Origin: Ligustrum vulgare | Lineage: Eukaryota > Streptophyta > Magnoliopsida > Lamiales > Oleaceae | Length of the DNA: 64,000 nucleotides | Reading direction: 5' to 3' | NCBI GenBank assembly: GCA_963555705.1 | Contig: OY743184.1 | Coordinates: 26,436,639 to 26,500,638 of the forward strand | Position numbers and translations under genes: made by a program | Part shown: piece by piece, positions 46,931 to 57,366 of the stretch | Position numbering within the stretch: position 1 is the first letter of the stretch | Layout of the letters: each line of letters opens with the position of its first letter | Notes under the pieces: model-generated | What the model saw: only the letters and a program-made list of their open reading frames with translations | The model's database searches: none | What the model was told of the DNA's origin: nothing

Positions 46931-47103
46931 GCCTCCGTTCGGTAAAGTAATGATTAAGGTTTTAAATCAATTTTTAAACTACACAATTCTTCAAATCAAT
47001 CTCTAACCCTACATATTTTCTTTCTCCAATTTTTAACCATTTATCTACCTAAAAAACAATAAAAAAAAACCATTTTTTTTAAGGTTAGTTGTCGAACAGT
47101 GGC
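46931..47103. mobile_element. Tourist-like MITE, 173 bp
   Basis: The inverted ends GCCTCCGTTCGGTAA and TTGTCGAACAGTGGC pair imperfectly. TTA stands on both sides (46928-46930 and 47104-47106), the PIF/Harbinger-type target duplication. Confidence 0.7.
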
Positions 47104-47286
47104 TTAATGAAGGAGATTATACCCTTTGACACGCCTCTGTCTTATCTACAGAGAAAGCCCATCCCATCGGCCATCCCTACCCCACAAGTAGGATACGCAA
47201 TCCAACAAAATAAACTAGGGCATTAGTATGTCAAGACAGTTATATAGCCCTCCAGCAGCACAATATTCGCCCAACAAATAAACTAA

Positions 47287-47462
47287 GCCTCTGTTTGGAA
47301 ACTCATTCTAAATAACAATTATTACAATTTAGAATTTACACAATTTTTCAAATCACTTTTTAACCATATACATTTTCTCTTTTCAATTTTCAACTACAAA
47401 ATTTACCTCGAAATCCGAAATAAATGGCTGCAGCGCATTATAATGAGCCGCCAAACAGAGGC
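47287..47462. mobile_element. Tourist-like MITE, 176 bp
   Basis: The inverted ends GCCTCTGTTTGG and CCAAACAGAGGC are perfect. TAA stands on both sides (47284-47286 and 47463-47465). Internal sequence is related to the MITE at 46931. Confidence 0.85.
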
Positions 47463-47465
47463 TAA

Positions 47466-47832
47466 ACCAATTCCATCTCTTTTAATTATAATTTTTAAAG
47501 GAGCCATTCTCATGTTTTTAGTTGTTGTTTTTGGCTTCAGGTATTCAGCCTATACACATTCACAAGATAGAGTCTATTTGGTAATGTGAAAAATTTTGAT
47601 TCTTGTGATTTTTTTTTAGCTTTTTTATGGATGTGTGGTTTAAAAATGTTTGAAAAGTTAATAATTGTTGGCTTTACTAATGGATGGTTAAGATTGAGTT
47701 TGAAATTTTTATCATTACCAAACAAGCTCATAATTCATTATCTTTTCCTTCGTTCTCTTTTTTCCTTTTTTTCATGACCTAGGTGCTGGGAAGCATGGAC
47801 ACGTTCAGGAAGGCGGCGAGTCCTTGTCCAAG
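47466..47832 (-). other. Intron sequence, no feature
   Basis: AT-rich up to about 47780, then GC-richer before the chromovirus insertion. No gene. Confidence 0.4.
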
Positions 47833-48307
47833 TGTCAAGTACCGCAGCTATCACTTAGCCCCTTGACCCACTCGCGGCCTGCAGTTTGCCCAACTTCGGC
47901 CGCAGTCTGTTAATATTATGTAAATTATTGTAATTCCATTTTAATTGTAAATGTTTATTATGGTTCTTCAACCTTTTAACGTCTACTCATGTAACTTTGG
48001 TTTTTTCTCCGAATTCTATTATAGGGGGTATAAGATTTAAAACTTTCAAGCTTTCTGGTGTTTCCCCCTGCACCAACATTTGTCATTTACTGCTTTCAGC
48101 AATTGATGTAATTTACTGCTTTTAACAATCAACGAACAATCATGTTTTAATGCATTCAAGTTTTCTCTTGTAAAGTTTTCTTTCATTTGTAATCAAATTC
48201 AACTTTCATCCCGAAGCAAGTGAGAAAAGGTGGAAGGTAGTCTAGCGGAGCAGACTACTTCTGCACGGTGACCCTTTCTGTGCTAAGAGGAAATGTGCCC
48301 CGTGAAA
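47833..48307 (+). repeat. 5' LTR of the chromovirus
   Basis: It contains a hairpin GTAGTCT..AGACTAC at 48237-48258 that is also kept in the 3' LTR (53714-53735). Several AT-rich TATA-like stretches occur; none is decisive. Confidence 0.88.
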
Positions 48308-48309
48308 GT

Positions 48310-48321
48310 TGGTATCAGAGC
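48310..48321 (+). other. Primer-binding site, tRNA-Met type
   Basis: TGGTATCAGAGC, two bases after the LTR. Confidence 0.92.
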
Positions 48322-48350
48322 TTTGGCTCTCGTCCCTCGATAAGAAAGCA

Positions 48351-50102
48351 ATGGATCCGAAGGCTTTGGATCTGAATGCATCACAGATCACCGATATGAC
48401 TGAAGCTAAGAAGAGTACTAAACAGCACGTGGATGCGCTTGATGGGCAAACCACAAGGTTATGCTATGCTGTGGAAAACCTGGAGGAAAAGGTTGAAATG
48501 GCGGAATCGTATATTTGAGATATACACATCCAACTGGATGAAAACTGAGCGGCTTGCACAGCAATGACTGAAGCTGTTGCGATCATTCCTGGTATGCAGG
48601 AAGAGATGGAAATAATGAGAGTTCAACTATGAATTCTCCAACGTGCGGTGGGCAATGGGCAAGCTCCCGCACAAGAAGAGTATGCACCTAGGGTCAGAAT
48701 TCCTGAACCGTGTACCTTTGGTGGGGCACGCGATGCAAAGGAAGTTGACAACTTCCTGTTTGACATGGAACAATACTTTCTTGCTGCTGGCATCAGAGAT
48801 GAAGCAAGAAAGGTGACTACAGCTACCATGTATCTGGGTGGAGATGCAAAGTTGTGGTGGCAGTCAAAATATGTTGATATTCAGGCCAACAGGGTCAGGA
48901 TAGATTCTTGAGATCTTCTGAAAGAAGCAATTTGAACCCAGTTCTTTCCAGAGAATGTGGAATATGAAGCCCGTCAGGCATTGCGGGAATTAAAACATAC
49001 TGGCTCCGTCAGGGACTACGTAAAAGCCTTTTCTGGACATATGCTGAATATTCGAGACATGTCAGAAAAGGACAAGATTTTCACTTTCATGGAGGGCTTG
49101 AAACAGTGGACACGTGCGGAACTTCAGAGGCAGAAGGTTTCGGATTTGAGCATGGCAATGGGAGCTGCCGAATGCTTAATGGACTATCAGACTGAAACCA
49201 AGAAGGATCGACCATCCATGAGTAATCAATCGAATGGTGGAGGGAATAAGCAATTCAAAGCTGGCTCGAGCTCGAATAGGGGAGAACGGTACTCCAACCA
49301 AAGAGGAGGTGCATATCAAGGTTCTCGTCAGAACAACTCTTAGGGTTATCACCAAGGTAGCCGTCAAGGAAACTATCAGGGTAGTAACCAAAGTAATTGG
49401 AATAAAGGAAAGACAACAGAGGGTAGATCTGATACTGCTCGCAAAATTGTATGCTTTTTGTGTGTAGGACCTCATCGGGTGTCTGATTGTCCACAGAAAC
49501 GAATGGTAAATTCCTACTATCAACTAGCAAGCGGAGTATTAATGTCAAAGAAAGATGCTCCACCTGTTAGTAGTCATGGAGAGACCAATTCCGAAGACGA
49601 CAAGGAGGTAGTTGGTGCATTTTCCCATAGATGCAATGCAATATCAAGTCGGACCACTGGAAAGGAGAAAGTGCCTGTGAAAGAGGCAAGACTGGATGAG
49701 CCTAAACCTCGCATTTTTCGAGCAAAAGGGCTAATGTACATTGATGTGAAGATCAATGGGAAGCCCATAAGGGCTATGGTGGATACTGAAGCCACCCATA
49801 ACTACCTTGCAAGTACTAAAGAAGGGAGACTTGGGTTGGTTCTAGAGAAAGGCAATGGAAAAGTGAAAGCCATTAACTCGGCTGCTCAACCAATTGCAGG
49901 AGTAGCCAAATCGGTGCTAATCAAGGCTGGTCCCTTTGATGGAAGGACTAATCTGTCATTTGTTCAAATGGATGATTTTAAACTCATTTTGGGATTGAAA
50001 TTTCTTCGGGATACGAAGACGGCAGTGTTCCCACACTCTGATTCCTTAATGATGATGGGTTCTCAGTCCTGGGAAGAGTATCTCGGTCATGCAATTCAGT
50101 AA
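48351..50102 (+). pseudogene. Chromovirus gag and protease region
   Basis: The frame opens at MDPKALDLNASQ and stays in one frame to 50102, broken by stop codons (48516, 48546, 48630, 48909, 48933, 49341). The gag core is at about 48700-49200 (KEVDNFLFDMEQYF, KLWWQSKY, QFFPENVEYEARQALRELK). A Gly/Ser/Asn/Gln-rich basic tail precedes a CxxC..H..C zinc knuckle (CFLCVGPHRVSDC, 49456-49494). The protease follows (49730-50060): DVKINGKPIRAMVDT with the active-site triplet DTG changed to DTE, then ATHNYLA, then FKLILGLKFLRD. Gag would package the RNA and the protease would cut the polyprotein. The active-site change alone should kill the protease. Confidence 0.88.
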
Positions 50103-53050
50103 GGGCTTCAAGAGAAATGAACCCTCATTTTTGTACACTCTTAGTCTAGAAGAGATTGAAGAGGCTTCTGGTCCTATTCCTAAATCGGTTCGAAAGCTTA
50201 TACAGGAGTTTGAGGATATTATGCCGGAGGAGTTGCCAAAATGATTGCCACCGAGGAGAACAATCGATCATGAAATTGAGCTTATTCCGAGTGCCAAGCC
50301 GCCTACCAGGGCACCCAATCGAATGTCTCAACCTGAGCTTGAAGAGCTTAGGAAACAGTTGGGAGAAATGTTGGAAAGTGGGATTATCGTGCCTGCGAAA
50401 TCACCGTATGGAGCTCCTGTGTTGTTTCAGAAGAAGGCGGATGGGTCTCAGAATGTGTTGTGATTATCGCGCCCTAAACAAGATCACTGTGAAAAACAGT
50501 TATCCTATCCCGTTCGTGGCCGATTGCTTTGATCGATTAAGCAAGGCAAAATATTATACGAAGATTGATCTTCGATCGGGATATTGGCAAAATCGGATTA
50601 AGGAGGGAGATGAAGCAAAAACTACCGTGGTGACCAGATATGGAGTTTTTGAATTTAAAGTCATGCCTTTTGGCTTGACAAATGCTCCTGCTACTTTCTG
50701 CACGATGATGAATCAGGTGCTTCACGGATTTTTGGAATATTTTGTAGTCGTATATCTGGACGTCATCGTCATTTACAGCGAGACATTGGAGGAACATGTG
50801 CTCCATGTCAGAAGAGTCCTCAGTCGACTCCGAGAGAATGAATTGTATGCGAAGCCATCCAAATGCTCATTCACCCAAACCTCCATCAGCTTCTTGGGTC
50901 ACATTATTGAGCAAGGGAAGGTTCGCATGGATTTGAAGAAGGTTCAGGCCATCAAGGATTGGTAGCCACCAAAGAACGTACATGATGTACGCTCCTTTCT
51001 TGGGTTATGTAATTATTATTGAAGATTCTTGAAGGGATACTCAAATATTGCATTGCCCTTGACGGAGTTAACGAAGAAGGAAAAGATTTGGGATTGGTCT
51101 GCACAATGCCAAGCAGCCTTTGAGAAGTTGAAGAAGGCTATGTGGACAAACCCGGTGTTAGCCTTACCGGATGTGACGAAACCGTTTGAAGTTCAGACAG
51201 ATGCTTCAGACTTTGCTCTTGGTGGAGTCCTTATACACGAAGGACATTCGGTTGCTTTTGAAAGCCGAATGCTCAATAATGCAGAACGTCGTTATTCAGC
51301 ACATGAAAAGGAGTTGTTGGCGGTTGTTCATTGCCTCAGAGTTTGACGTCACTATCTATTGGGGTCCCCATTTATTGTGAAAACCGATAATACTGCGGTT
51401 AGTCACTTCATGTCCCAGCCGAAACTTTCAAATAAACAAGCTCGCTGGCAGGAGCTTCTTTCAGAGTTCAACTTCGTGTTGGAGTATCGTCCAGGATCCA
51501 ACAACCATGTCGCAGATGCTCTTAGCCGTCGCCCTGACTTAGCTTCAATATGTGCAATGGAGGCTCTTTCAGGGAGCGAAGTTACTACGGATATAAGGGA
51601 CCGAATACGGGCACTTCTGGATAAGGACTCGGCTACAATATATTTGGTCGACCTCATCAAACAGGGCAAAACTCGTCAGTTCTGGTTGGACGAGGGTCTG
51701 GTGAAGACAAAAGGGGACCGTATGTATGTCCCAAAAGGTGGGGATTTGAGAAAGTCCCTGATAACGGAATGCCACGATACGCTCTGGGGTGCACATCTGG
51801 GAGAAGAACGCACGTGTGCACTTTTACAGCGTGCCTTCTATTGGCCGCAGATGCCGGACGACATCGCTACTTATATGAAAACTTGTCTTGTTTGTCAGTA
51901 GGACAAGATAGATCATCAGAAGAAAGCGGGCTTGCTGGAACCCCTTTCCGTCCCATCCAGGCCATTCGAAAGCGTATCAATGGATTACATAATTGGATTT
52001 CCAAAAGTCACAGATTTTGGCACCATTATCGTGGTGGTTGACCGATTATCGAAGTATGAAACTTTCATCGCAGCGCCTAAGTATGTTTCTGTCGAAGAGA
52101 CAGCTCACCTCTTCTTCAAGTATATTGTCAAATACTGGGGGCTGCCTAAGGACATTGTCAGCGATCGAGATACCCGGTTTACTGGCATATTTTGGACCGA
52201 ATTGTTCAAACTTTTTGGTTCAACTATGAGCATTAGTTCTAGTTTTCACCTACAATCCGATAGACAGATGGAGCGGTTCAATTCTATGCTGGAGGAATAT
52301 CTTTGGCACTTCATATCTACTTCACATAAAAATTGGGTGAAACTCTTGAATGCTGCCCAGATATGCTTCATTGCCCAAAAGAGCTCTTCCACCAATAAGA
52401 GTCCTTTTGAGATTGTTACGGGCCAGCAATCGTTACTCCCTCATACGGTTGATTTGAACTCAAGTACCAAGTCCCCACAGGCAGGGAACTTCTCTCAGGA
52501 ATGGAAGTAAAACATTGAAATTGCTCGAAGCTATCTTAAGAAAGCTCAAAAACCGTTACAAGAAGTATGTTGATCTGAAGCGCTGTTTTGTTGAATTCAA
52601 CGTGGGAGATCTTTTTATGGTGAAACTTCCCAACAGAAATTGCTACAAGCTCACCAGAGGGAAAGACTCTAGGTTGGTTCCAAAGTATATTGGGCCAATA
52701 CCTATTGTGAAGAGAATTGGGAAGGTAGCTTACAGAGTAGAACTCCTGTCATGGTGCAAAATTCACAAGGTCCTCCATGTCGGTATTCTTAAGCCCTATT
52801 TTGCAGATAAGGAGGATACATCCAGAAATAAGCCAAAGCAGCCCGTGTTTGAATTGAAGAAAATGGGAAAGAGGGTTGTTGAAGCTATTCTTGATCACCG
52901 AGTCACTCGAGCTTCCAAGCAAAATCATCAAGAGTACTTGATAAAGTGGAACTGATGCAGTAGTGATGAGAATACTTGGGAAAGAGGAAAAGACCTTAGT
53001 GCCTTCAAGCATCTCATTGAAGAATTCCATACAAAGATGGCACCGAGGAC
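50103..53050 (+). pseudogene. Chromovirus reverse transcriptase-RNase H-integrase-chromodomain
   Basis: The region before the fingers is in another frame (50245-50463, IDHEIELIPSAKPP, SGIIVPAKSPYGAPVLF). A shift near 50460 leads to the main frame 50461-52510: CDYRALNKITVKNSYPIP, KIDLRSGYWQ, MPFGLTNAPATF, and YLDV where YLDD is expected. It continues with RNase H (VQTDASDFALGG, 51190) and integrase (zinc-binding HLGEERTCALLQRAFYWP with CLVCQ; catalytic parts SMDYIIGFPK, IVSDRDTRFTG). Stops lie at 50963, about 51020, 51344, 51899 and 52508. A second shift leads to 52515-52955 and beyond: the GPY-type module (PKYIGPIPIVKRIGKVAYRVEL), then a chromodomain (VEAILDHRVTRASKQNHQEYLIKW, ENTWERGKDL). 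Chromodomains direct integration to marked chromatin. Inactive. Confidence 0.9.
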
Positions 53051-53073
53051 GTTTCCAAAATAGATGGGGGAGA

Positions 53074-53302
53074 ATTTCAAGGACCGCAACTATCACTTAG
53101 CCCCTTGACCCACTCGCGGCCTACAGTTTTCCTAACTTCGGTCGCAATCTGTAAATATTATGTAAATTATTGTAATTCCATTTTAATTGTAAAAGTTTAT
53201 TATGACTCTTCATCCTTTTAACGTCTACTCATGTAACTTAGGTTTTTTCTCCGAAGTCTATTATAGGGGGTATAAGATTTAAAACTCTCAGGCTTTATGG
53301 TG
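53074..53302 (+). repeat. Extra partial LTR copy (U3 duplication)
   Basis: This is the first about 230 bases of the LTR (starting TTTCAAGGACCGCAAC), directly after the purine tract and directly before the full 3' LTR copy. The 3' end therefore carries a tandem duplication of the LTR start. The 5' LTR has only one copy. Confidence 0.85.
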
Positions 53303-53309
53303 TTTCGAA

Positions 53310-53784
53310 TGTCAAGGACCGCAGCTATCACTTAGCCCCTTGACCCACTCGTGGCCTGCAGTTTGCCCAACTTCGGCCGCAGCCTGTAAATATTATGTAA
53401 ATTATTGTAATTCCATTTTAATTGTAAAAGTTTATTATAATTCTTCAGTCTTTTAACGTCTACTCATGTAACTTAGGTTTTTTCTCCGAAGTCTATTATA
53501 GGGGGTATAAGATTTAAAACTTTCAAGCTTTTTGGTGTTTACCCCTACACCAACATTTGTAATTTACTGCTTTTAGCAATTGATGTAATTTACTGCTTTC
53601 AACAATTAATGAACGATCATGTTTCAATGCATTCAAGTTTTCTCTTGTAAAGTTTTATTTCATTTGTAATCAAATTCAACTTTCGTCCCGAAGCAATTGA
53701 GAAAAGGCGGAAGGTAGTCTAGCGGAGCAGACTACTGCCGCACGGTGCCCCTTTCTGTGCTAAGAGGAAAGGCGCCCCATGAAA
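53310..53784 (+). repeat. 3' LTR of the chromovirus, full copy
   Basis: The same length as the 5' LTR, 475 bases, with the conserved hairpin at 53714-53735. Followed by the CCAAG target duplication. Confidence 0.88.
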
Positions 53785-53935
53785 CCAAGTCAAGTCAAGT
53801 TAATGCAATGAAGACATTCCTATTCAACAACCAAGCATCCAAAAATATAAGCGTCCAAAAGATGACAGAGCATGGATGAAACCCTATTACACTTTACACA
53901 CAGAAAGACGGCTGATTCTGGGTTTAGAGTGATAC

Positions 53936-54005
53936 CTGACACTGCACATCAATCCCACTTTTCTTGTACTCCACATAGAGGCATCTAGAGAACTGATCAA
54001 TGTAT
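53936..54005 (-). CDS. KCR1: KCR1-like middle exon
   Basis: 70 bases with TTTCAG acceptor before it and GTATCA donor after it. It codes for the segment just after the YxxxK active site. Confidence 0.88.
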
Positions 54006-54090
54006 CTGAAATTAAACCAACAAATCAAATTTCTATTCTCCCATGTGCACAGCCATAATTATCTCACAAAAATAATTTGTTAAAGCCTAA

Positions 54091-55163
54091 GGCCCTGTTC
54101 TCTTTGCTATTTTCAGCCCGTTTTGAGTTTTCGATTTTTAAAATATCTAAAAGGCGTTCAATTTGCTCATTTTCAGAAATTTGTTTTCCAAAACACCAAA
54201 AAAAATATAAAGAAAACTCAAAACGAGTTTATAACGTTTTGGATATTTTGTGTTAAAAAGTTCAAAACGCATCTTTTGGACTTTTTTTTTTTTTTTGATA
54301 AACGTGAGACACTACATTCACTTGAAGTTCTTATATTATTTTGCCATTATATATAGATCCATATTAAGATTTTTTTTTTATTTTTTTTGTAAATGTGAGA
54401 CACTTCCTTCACTTGAAGTTCTTTTGTTATTTTACCATTATATATATAGAAGATCCATGTTAAGATTATTATTATTATTATTTTTTTTTTTTTGTAAATG
54501 TGAGACATTTCCTTCACTTGAAATTCTTTTGTTATTTTACCATTATATATAGAAGATCCATGTCAAGATTTTTTTTTTTAATTTTTTTTATATTTTTTTT
54601 GGTAAATGTGAGACACTTTCTTCTTTTGAAGTTCTTATGTTATTTTGCCATTATATATAGATAAATCCATGTTAAGATTTTTTTTTTAGACACTTCATTC
54701 ACTTTAATTTCTTATATTATTTTGTCATTATATATAGATTCATGTTAAGATTTTTTTTTTTTTTTTTTTTTGAGACATTTCCTTCACTTGAAGTTCTTAT
54801 ATTATTTTGCCATTATATATAGATCCATGTTAAGATTTTGTTGGTATGAGGTTCAATTTTTATTTAGCTGAAACAATATAAATGATAAATTTATTGACAT
54901 AGAGAACTAACTGATTTATTAACATTAAAATTAATGTAATTCAACAAATCAACCATTTTTTTACGTATAAAATATTACAAAATAAATATATCAGAAAATT
55001 ATAAAGTAAACGCATTTTTCAGTTTTCTATTTTTGAAAACAATTTTTCAAAATTATAAAGAGAACGTGTTTTCAGCAATCCCAAAACAAACAACCAAAAT
55101 CCAAAATTCAAAACAAAATTCAAAACTCAAAATTCAAAATCGAAACACAAAGAGAACGACCCC
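54091..55163. mobile_element. Tourist-like element, 1.07 kb, in the KCR1-like intron
   Basis: The ends GGCCCTGTTCTCTTT (left) and AAAGAGAACGACCCC (right) are imperfect inverted repeats. TAA is found on both sides (54088-54090 and 55164-55166). Subterminal zones (54120-54260 and 55020-55140) share TTTTCAAAA and AACTCAAAA words. No transposase is coded. The centre is expanded by a minisatellite. Confidence 0.65.
54298..54840. repeat. Six-copy minisatellite with poly(T) spacers
   Basis: Six units of about 70-125 bases. Each contains GAGACA(C/T)TTCCTTCACTTGAAGTTCTT, TTATTTTGCCATTATATATAGA and TCCATGTTAAGATT, then 8-24 T. Copies start near 54306, 54396, 54502, 54609, 54689 and 54771. Unit length varies with the T run. 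Confidence 0.92.
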
Positions 55164-55166
55164 TAA

Positions 55167-55776
55167 ATCTCCTGTTAGGAAACAAGATAGAGTACCATTA
55201 AACCATAATTACATATACAAAGTTGGTTAGCCATAATAGTTTCATTAACTCTAACTTGACCAGAAGTACCTCGTACCCAAATTATTGAGGTTAAATAAAT
55301 CAGCAAGTGCTCTAAATAACACTTGTTCTAAAAATGGATAAAAGTATCTACTTTGTTTGAATTGGAGGAAAAGTTTTTGGTTCCAATTTGTCTTTTACAC
55401 AATTTTTGTTTACCACCTTACAGGCCAAAAACTTGGATCTCAACATATGAGTAGTGTGTCCGTACAACAATCCGAGCCTATGTTTATCCCGTGTTTATAA
55501 ACATTTAAACAAACTTTCATCCCCACAATTTGTGAGACCACAAGTACTACCCACGTATCCACCCTGATTTCTATCTATCTATAAACAATTTTAAATATGA
55601 TTTAAGCATGTCTTCAGAGTTTTCAATCCCACTAAGATGGAAAAGGCCATATCTTATCTTATTGCAAATTCATTCATTTACTCTATCTAAAGAATCCAGT
55701 CTATAAACATTATAAACAAATGCACCAAAAAATAACACAAGAAAAGGAATTAAAGGATTTATGCAAAAATACTTAC
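55167..55776 (-). other. Intron sequence of the KCR1-like gene
   Basis: No feature besides its donor site at the right end. Confidence 0.5.
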
Positions 55777-55916
55777 GCTTTGGTGGCAGCATAGACGGCA
55801 TAAAGAGGATCAGAAGGTATAACCATGGCAGCACCAGACCCAATATTAACAATAGCCCCCTTTCTCCTATTCACCATCCCATGTAAAACATCTTGAGTAA
55901 CCTTTGTAGTACCCTC
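55777..55916 (-). CDS. KCR1: KCR1-like upstream exon, truncated by Copia
   Basis: 140 bases kept. The 3' end has a good donor (GC then GTAAGT). The 5' side stops inside the codons for EGTT, where TGTTGGATAG of the Copia LTR begins. It contains the catalytic Tyr and Lys. Confidence 0.88.
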
Positions 55917-57353
55917 TGTTGGATAGTGTATGCCTGTCAAGTTAATTTATTTATACTCGTGACATTTTTGGAATAAAATATTATTTTGATTAAATATTTG
56001 ATTATATTATTTTGAGCTTGCATTAGTCCATAGATCGATTCGATATTACTAATTGAGTGTTTAAGTTGTTAAACACAGAAATATTCAATTTGAAATTCGA
56101 TCTAAAATTATTGTTCACGATCAGTAAAATAAATATGGATAATTTATTTTGATTGTCTCGATTTCATTAAAACCTATCTTTGATTTTGAAAATGAAATTG
56201 AGAGTACATTTGATATGTATTGAACGGGACCACGTGAAATTAATTTGTGACATTAACCGTGCAAATTTAATTTCACTTGACTATCGTACATGGAACCTTA
56301 ATCCTAATCGGATAAAGAATTTCGATTACTAACTTGAAGTTCTTTGAGGTATCAATGTGTGAGATCAAATTGTTGGTCAATATCTCGATACTTTGGGAAT
56401 TAAAGTAAACTAATGAGGAACATATATTCGTATTATGGAATCCGTCACCTCTAGGTATGATCATGATCTCACTTGTTCTTCTAGTGCACAATAAAATCTG
56501 AGCTCAATAATTCAACAGTGATTGTTGAATTCTATGATGTGATGTGATCACATAGAACTGTCAGATAAAAGATGGGAGTTGAGAATTTATGAATATTCAG
56601 ATAAGGGTATTTTGGTCATTTAACCTTACTTTGAATATTCCAGTTGATCGACGGGGATAACATATAAGAGCGGTAAGTTAGAGGATATAATTATTGGTTA
56701 TTGCTTCAATAATTACAATTTTACTAAGAGTGCAATCTCGTTCTTTTAGTGGAATAGAACGTGATTAATAAATTATTTTGATTGGTCAAGAGTTGACTGG
56801 ATCAGAATTAATTTATTGGAGCTTAGTTTAATTGGGTCCGATCAGGTTCCCTTGGTGGCTTCAATATAACAGGCATATACAGGCTTATAACTTGTATTTG
56901 ACCGTGCAGAAATGGGCCTGGGTCATAGAATTAGGGTTGATAGGGTTTTTAGAGGGTAAAGAAGTTATAAATAGTCTTCTAAGACTATTTTTCTTAACAT
57001 AATACACTTGTGGGCAGGACACACACTAAAGTGTGAAGTGTGTGTTTTCTTTTCTTAATTAAAACCCTAACCCTATTGTAACCAAAACCCAGAGAAAAGT
57101 GACCACACACTTGCATAGCCTCTGTTGGAGAACACCAAGGAAAACTTGAAGGTTTGGAGATTGGTGAAATCAAGAACAATACAGATAATTGTCAAAGCAC
57201 ATTTCAAGGGTAATGATTACTAAACTATTATCTGTTCAAAATTATTTAAGCTAGTCAAATACATAAAACAGCAAATTCCTACTATGGGATGATCCAAATC
57301 ACAGGAAATTATTTTTTGTAATTAGATATCCCGTTGTTTTTATTTTCCCAACA
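55917..57353 (+). repeat. 5' LTR of the Copia element
   Basis: 1437 bases from TGTTGGATAG to CCCAACA. The first 240 bases match 63413-63655 with about seven differences by eye, near 97 percent identity. A TATA-like AGAAGTTATAAATAGTC lies at about 56960-56976 and would start transcription near 57000. Confidence 0.9.
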
Positions 57354-57354
57354 A

Positions 57355-57366
57355 TGGTATCAGAGC
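57355..57366 (+). other. Primer-binding site, tRNA-Met type
   Basis: TGGTATCAGAGC one base after the LTR. Confidence 0.93.

Larger units (their letters stand above)
47833..53784 (+). mobile_element. Chromodomain Ty3/Gypsy retrotransposon in the KCR1-like intron
   Basis: The 475-bp 5' LTR (47833-48307) and the 475-bp full 3' LTR copy (53310-53784) start TGTCAAG. CCAAG flanks both sides (47828-47832 and 53785-53789) as target duplication. The primer-binding site TGGTATCAGAGC is at 48310-48321, and the purine tract GATGGGGGAGAA at about 53063-53073. Gag-pol order is gag, protease, reverse transcriptase, RNase H, integrase, chromodomain, which places it in the chromoviruses. It is opposite in orientation to the host gene. 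Confidence 0.93.
44418..55916 (-). pseudogene. KCR1: Very-long-chain 3-ketoacyl-CoA reductase gene, 3' part, disrupted
   Basis: Three minus-strand exons encode the C-terminal half of the plant KCR1 family. This family catalyses the NADPH-dependent second step of very-long-chain fatty acid elongation at the endoplasmic reticulum. The upstream exon (55777-55916) gives [34 protein letters not shown] and the SDR active-site motif YAATK. The middle exon is 53936-54005 ([20 protein letters not shown]). The last exon (44418-44672) gives VPLYVATKLASIK, the GYEPRCTPYWPHSL region and a basic ER-type C-terminus RKKE. The introns are 1.8 kb and 9.3 kb, both filled with transposons. The upstream exon is cut at 55916 by a Copia LTR, and the last splice acceptor reads AA instead of AG. 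The earlier exons (NADPH-binding part) would lie beyond the Copia element. It is most likely a dead or dying gene copy, although the coding pieces are otherwise intact. Confidence 0.9.

Noticed and set aside
54298..54840. CRISPR-like repeat-spacer array
   Set aside because: Plant nuclear DNA. Units are long and the spacers are poly(T) runs, so it is a minisatellite.
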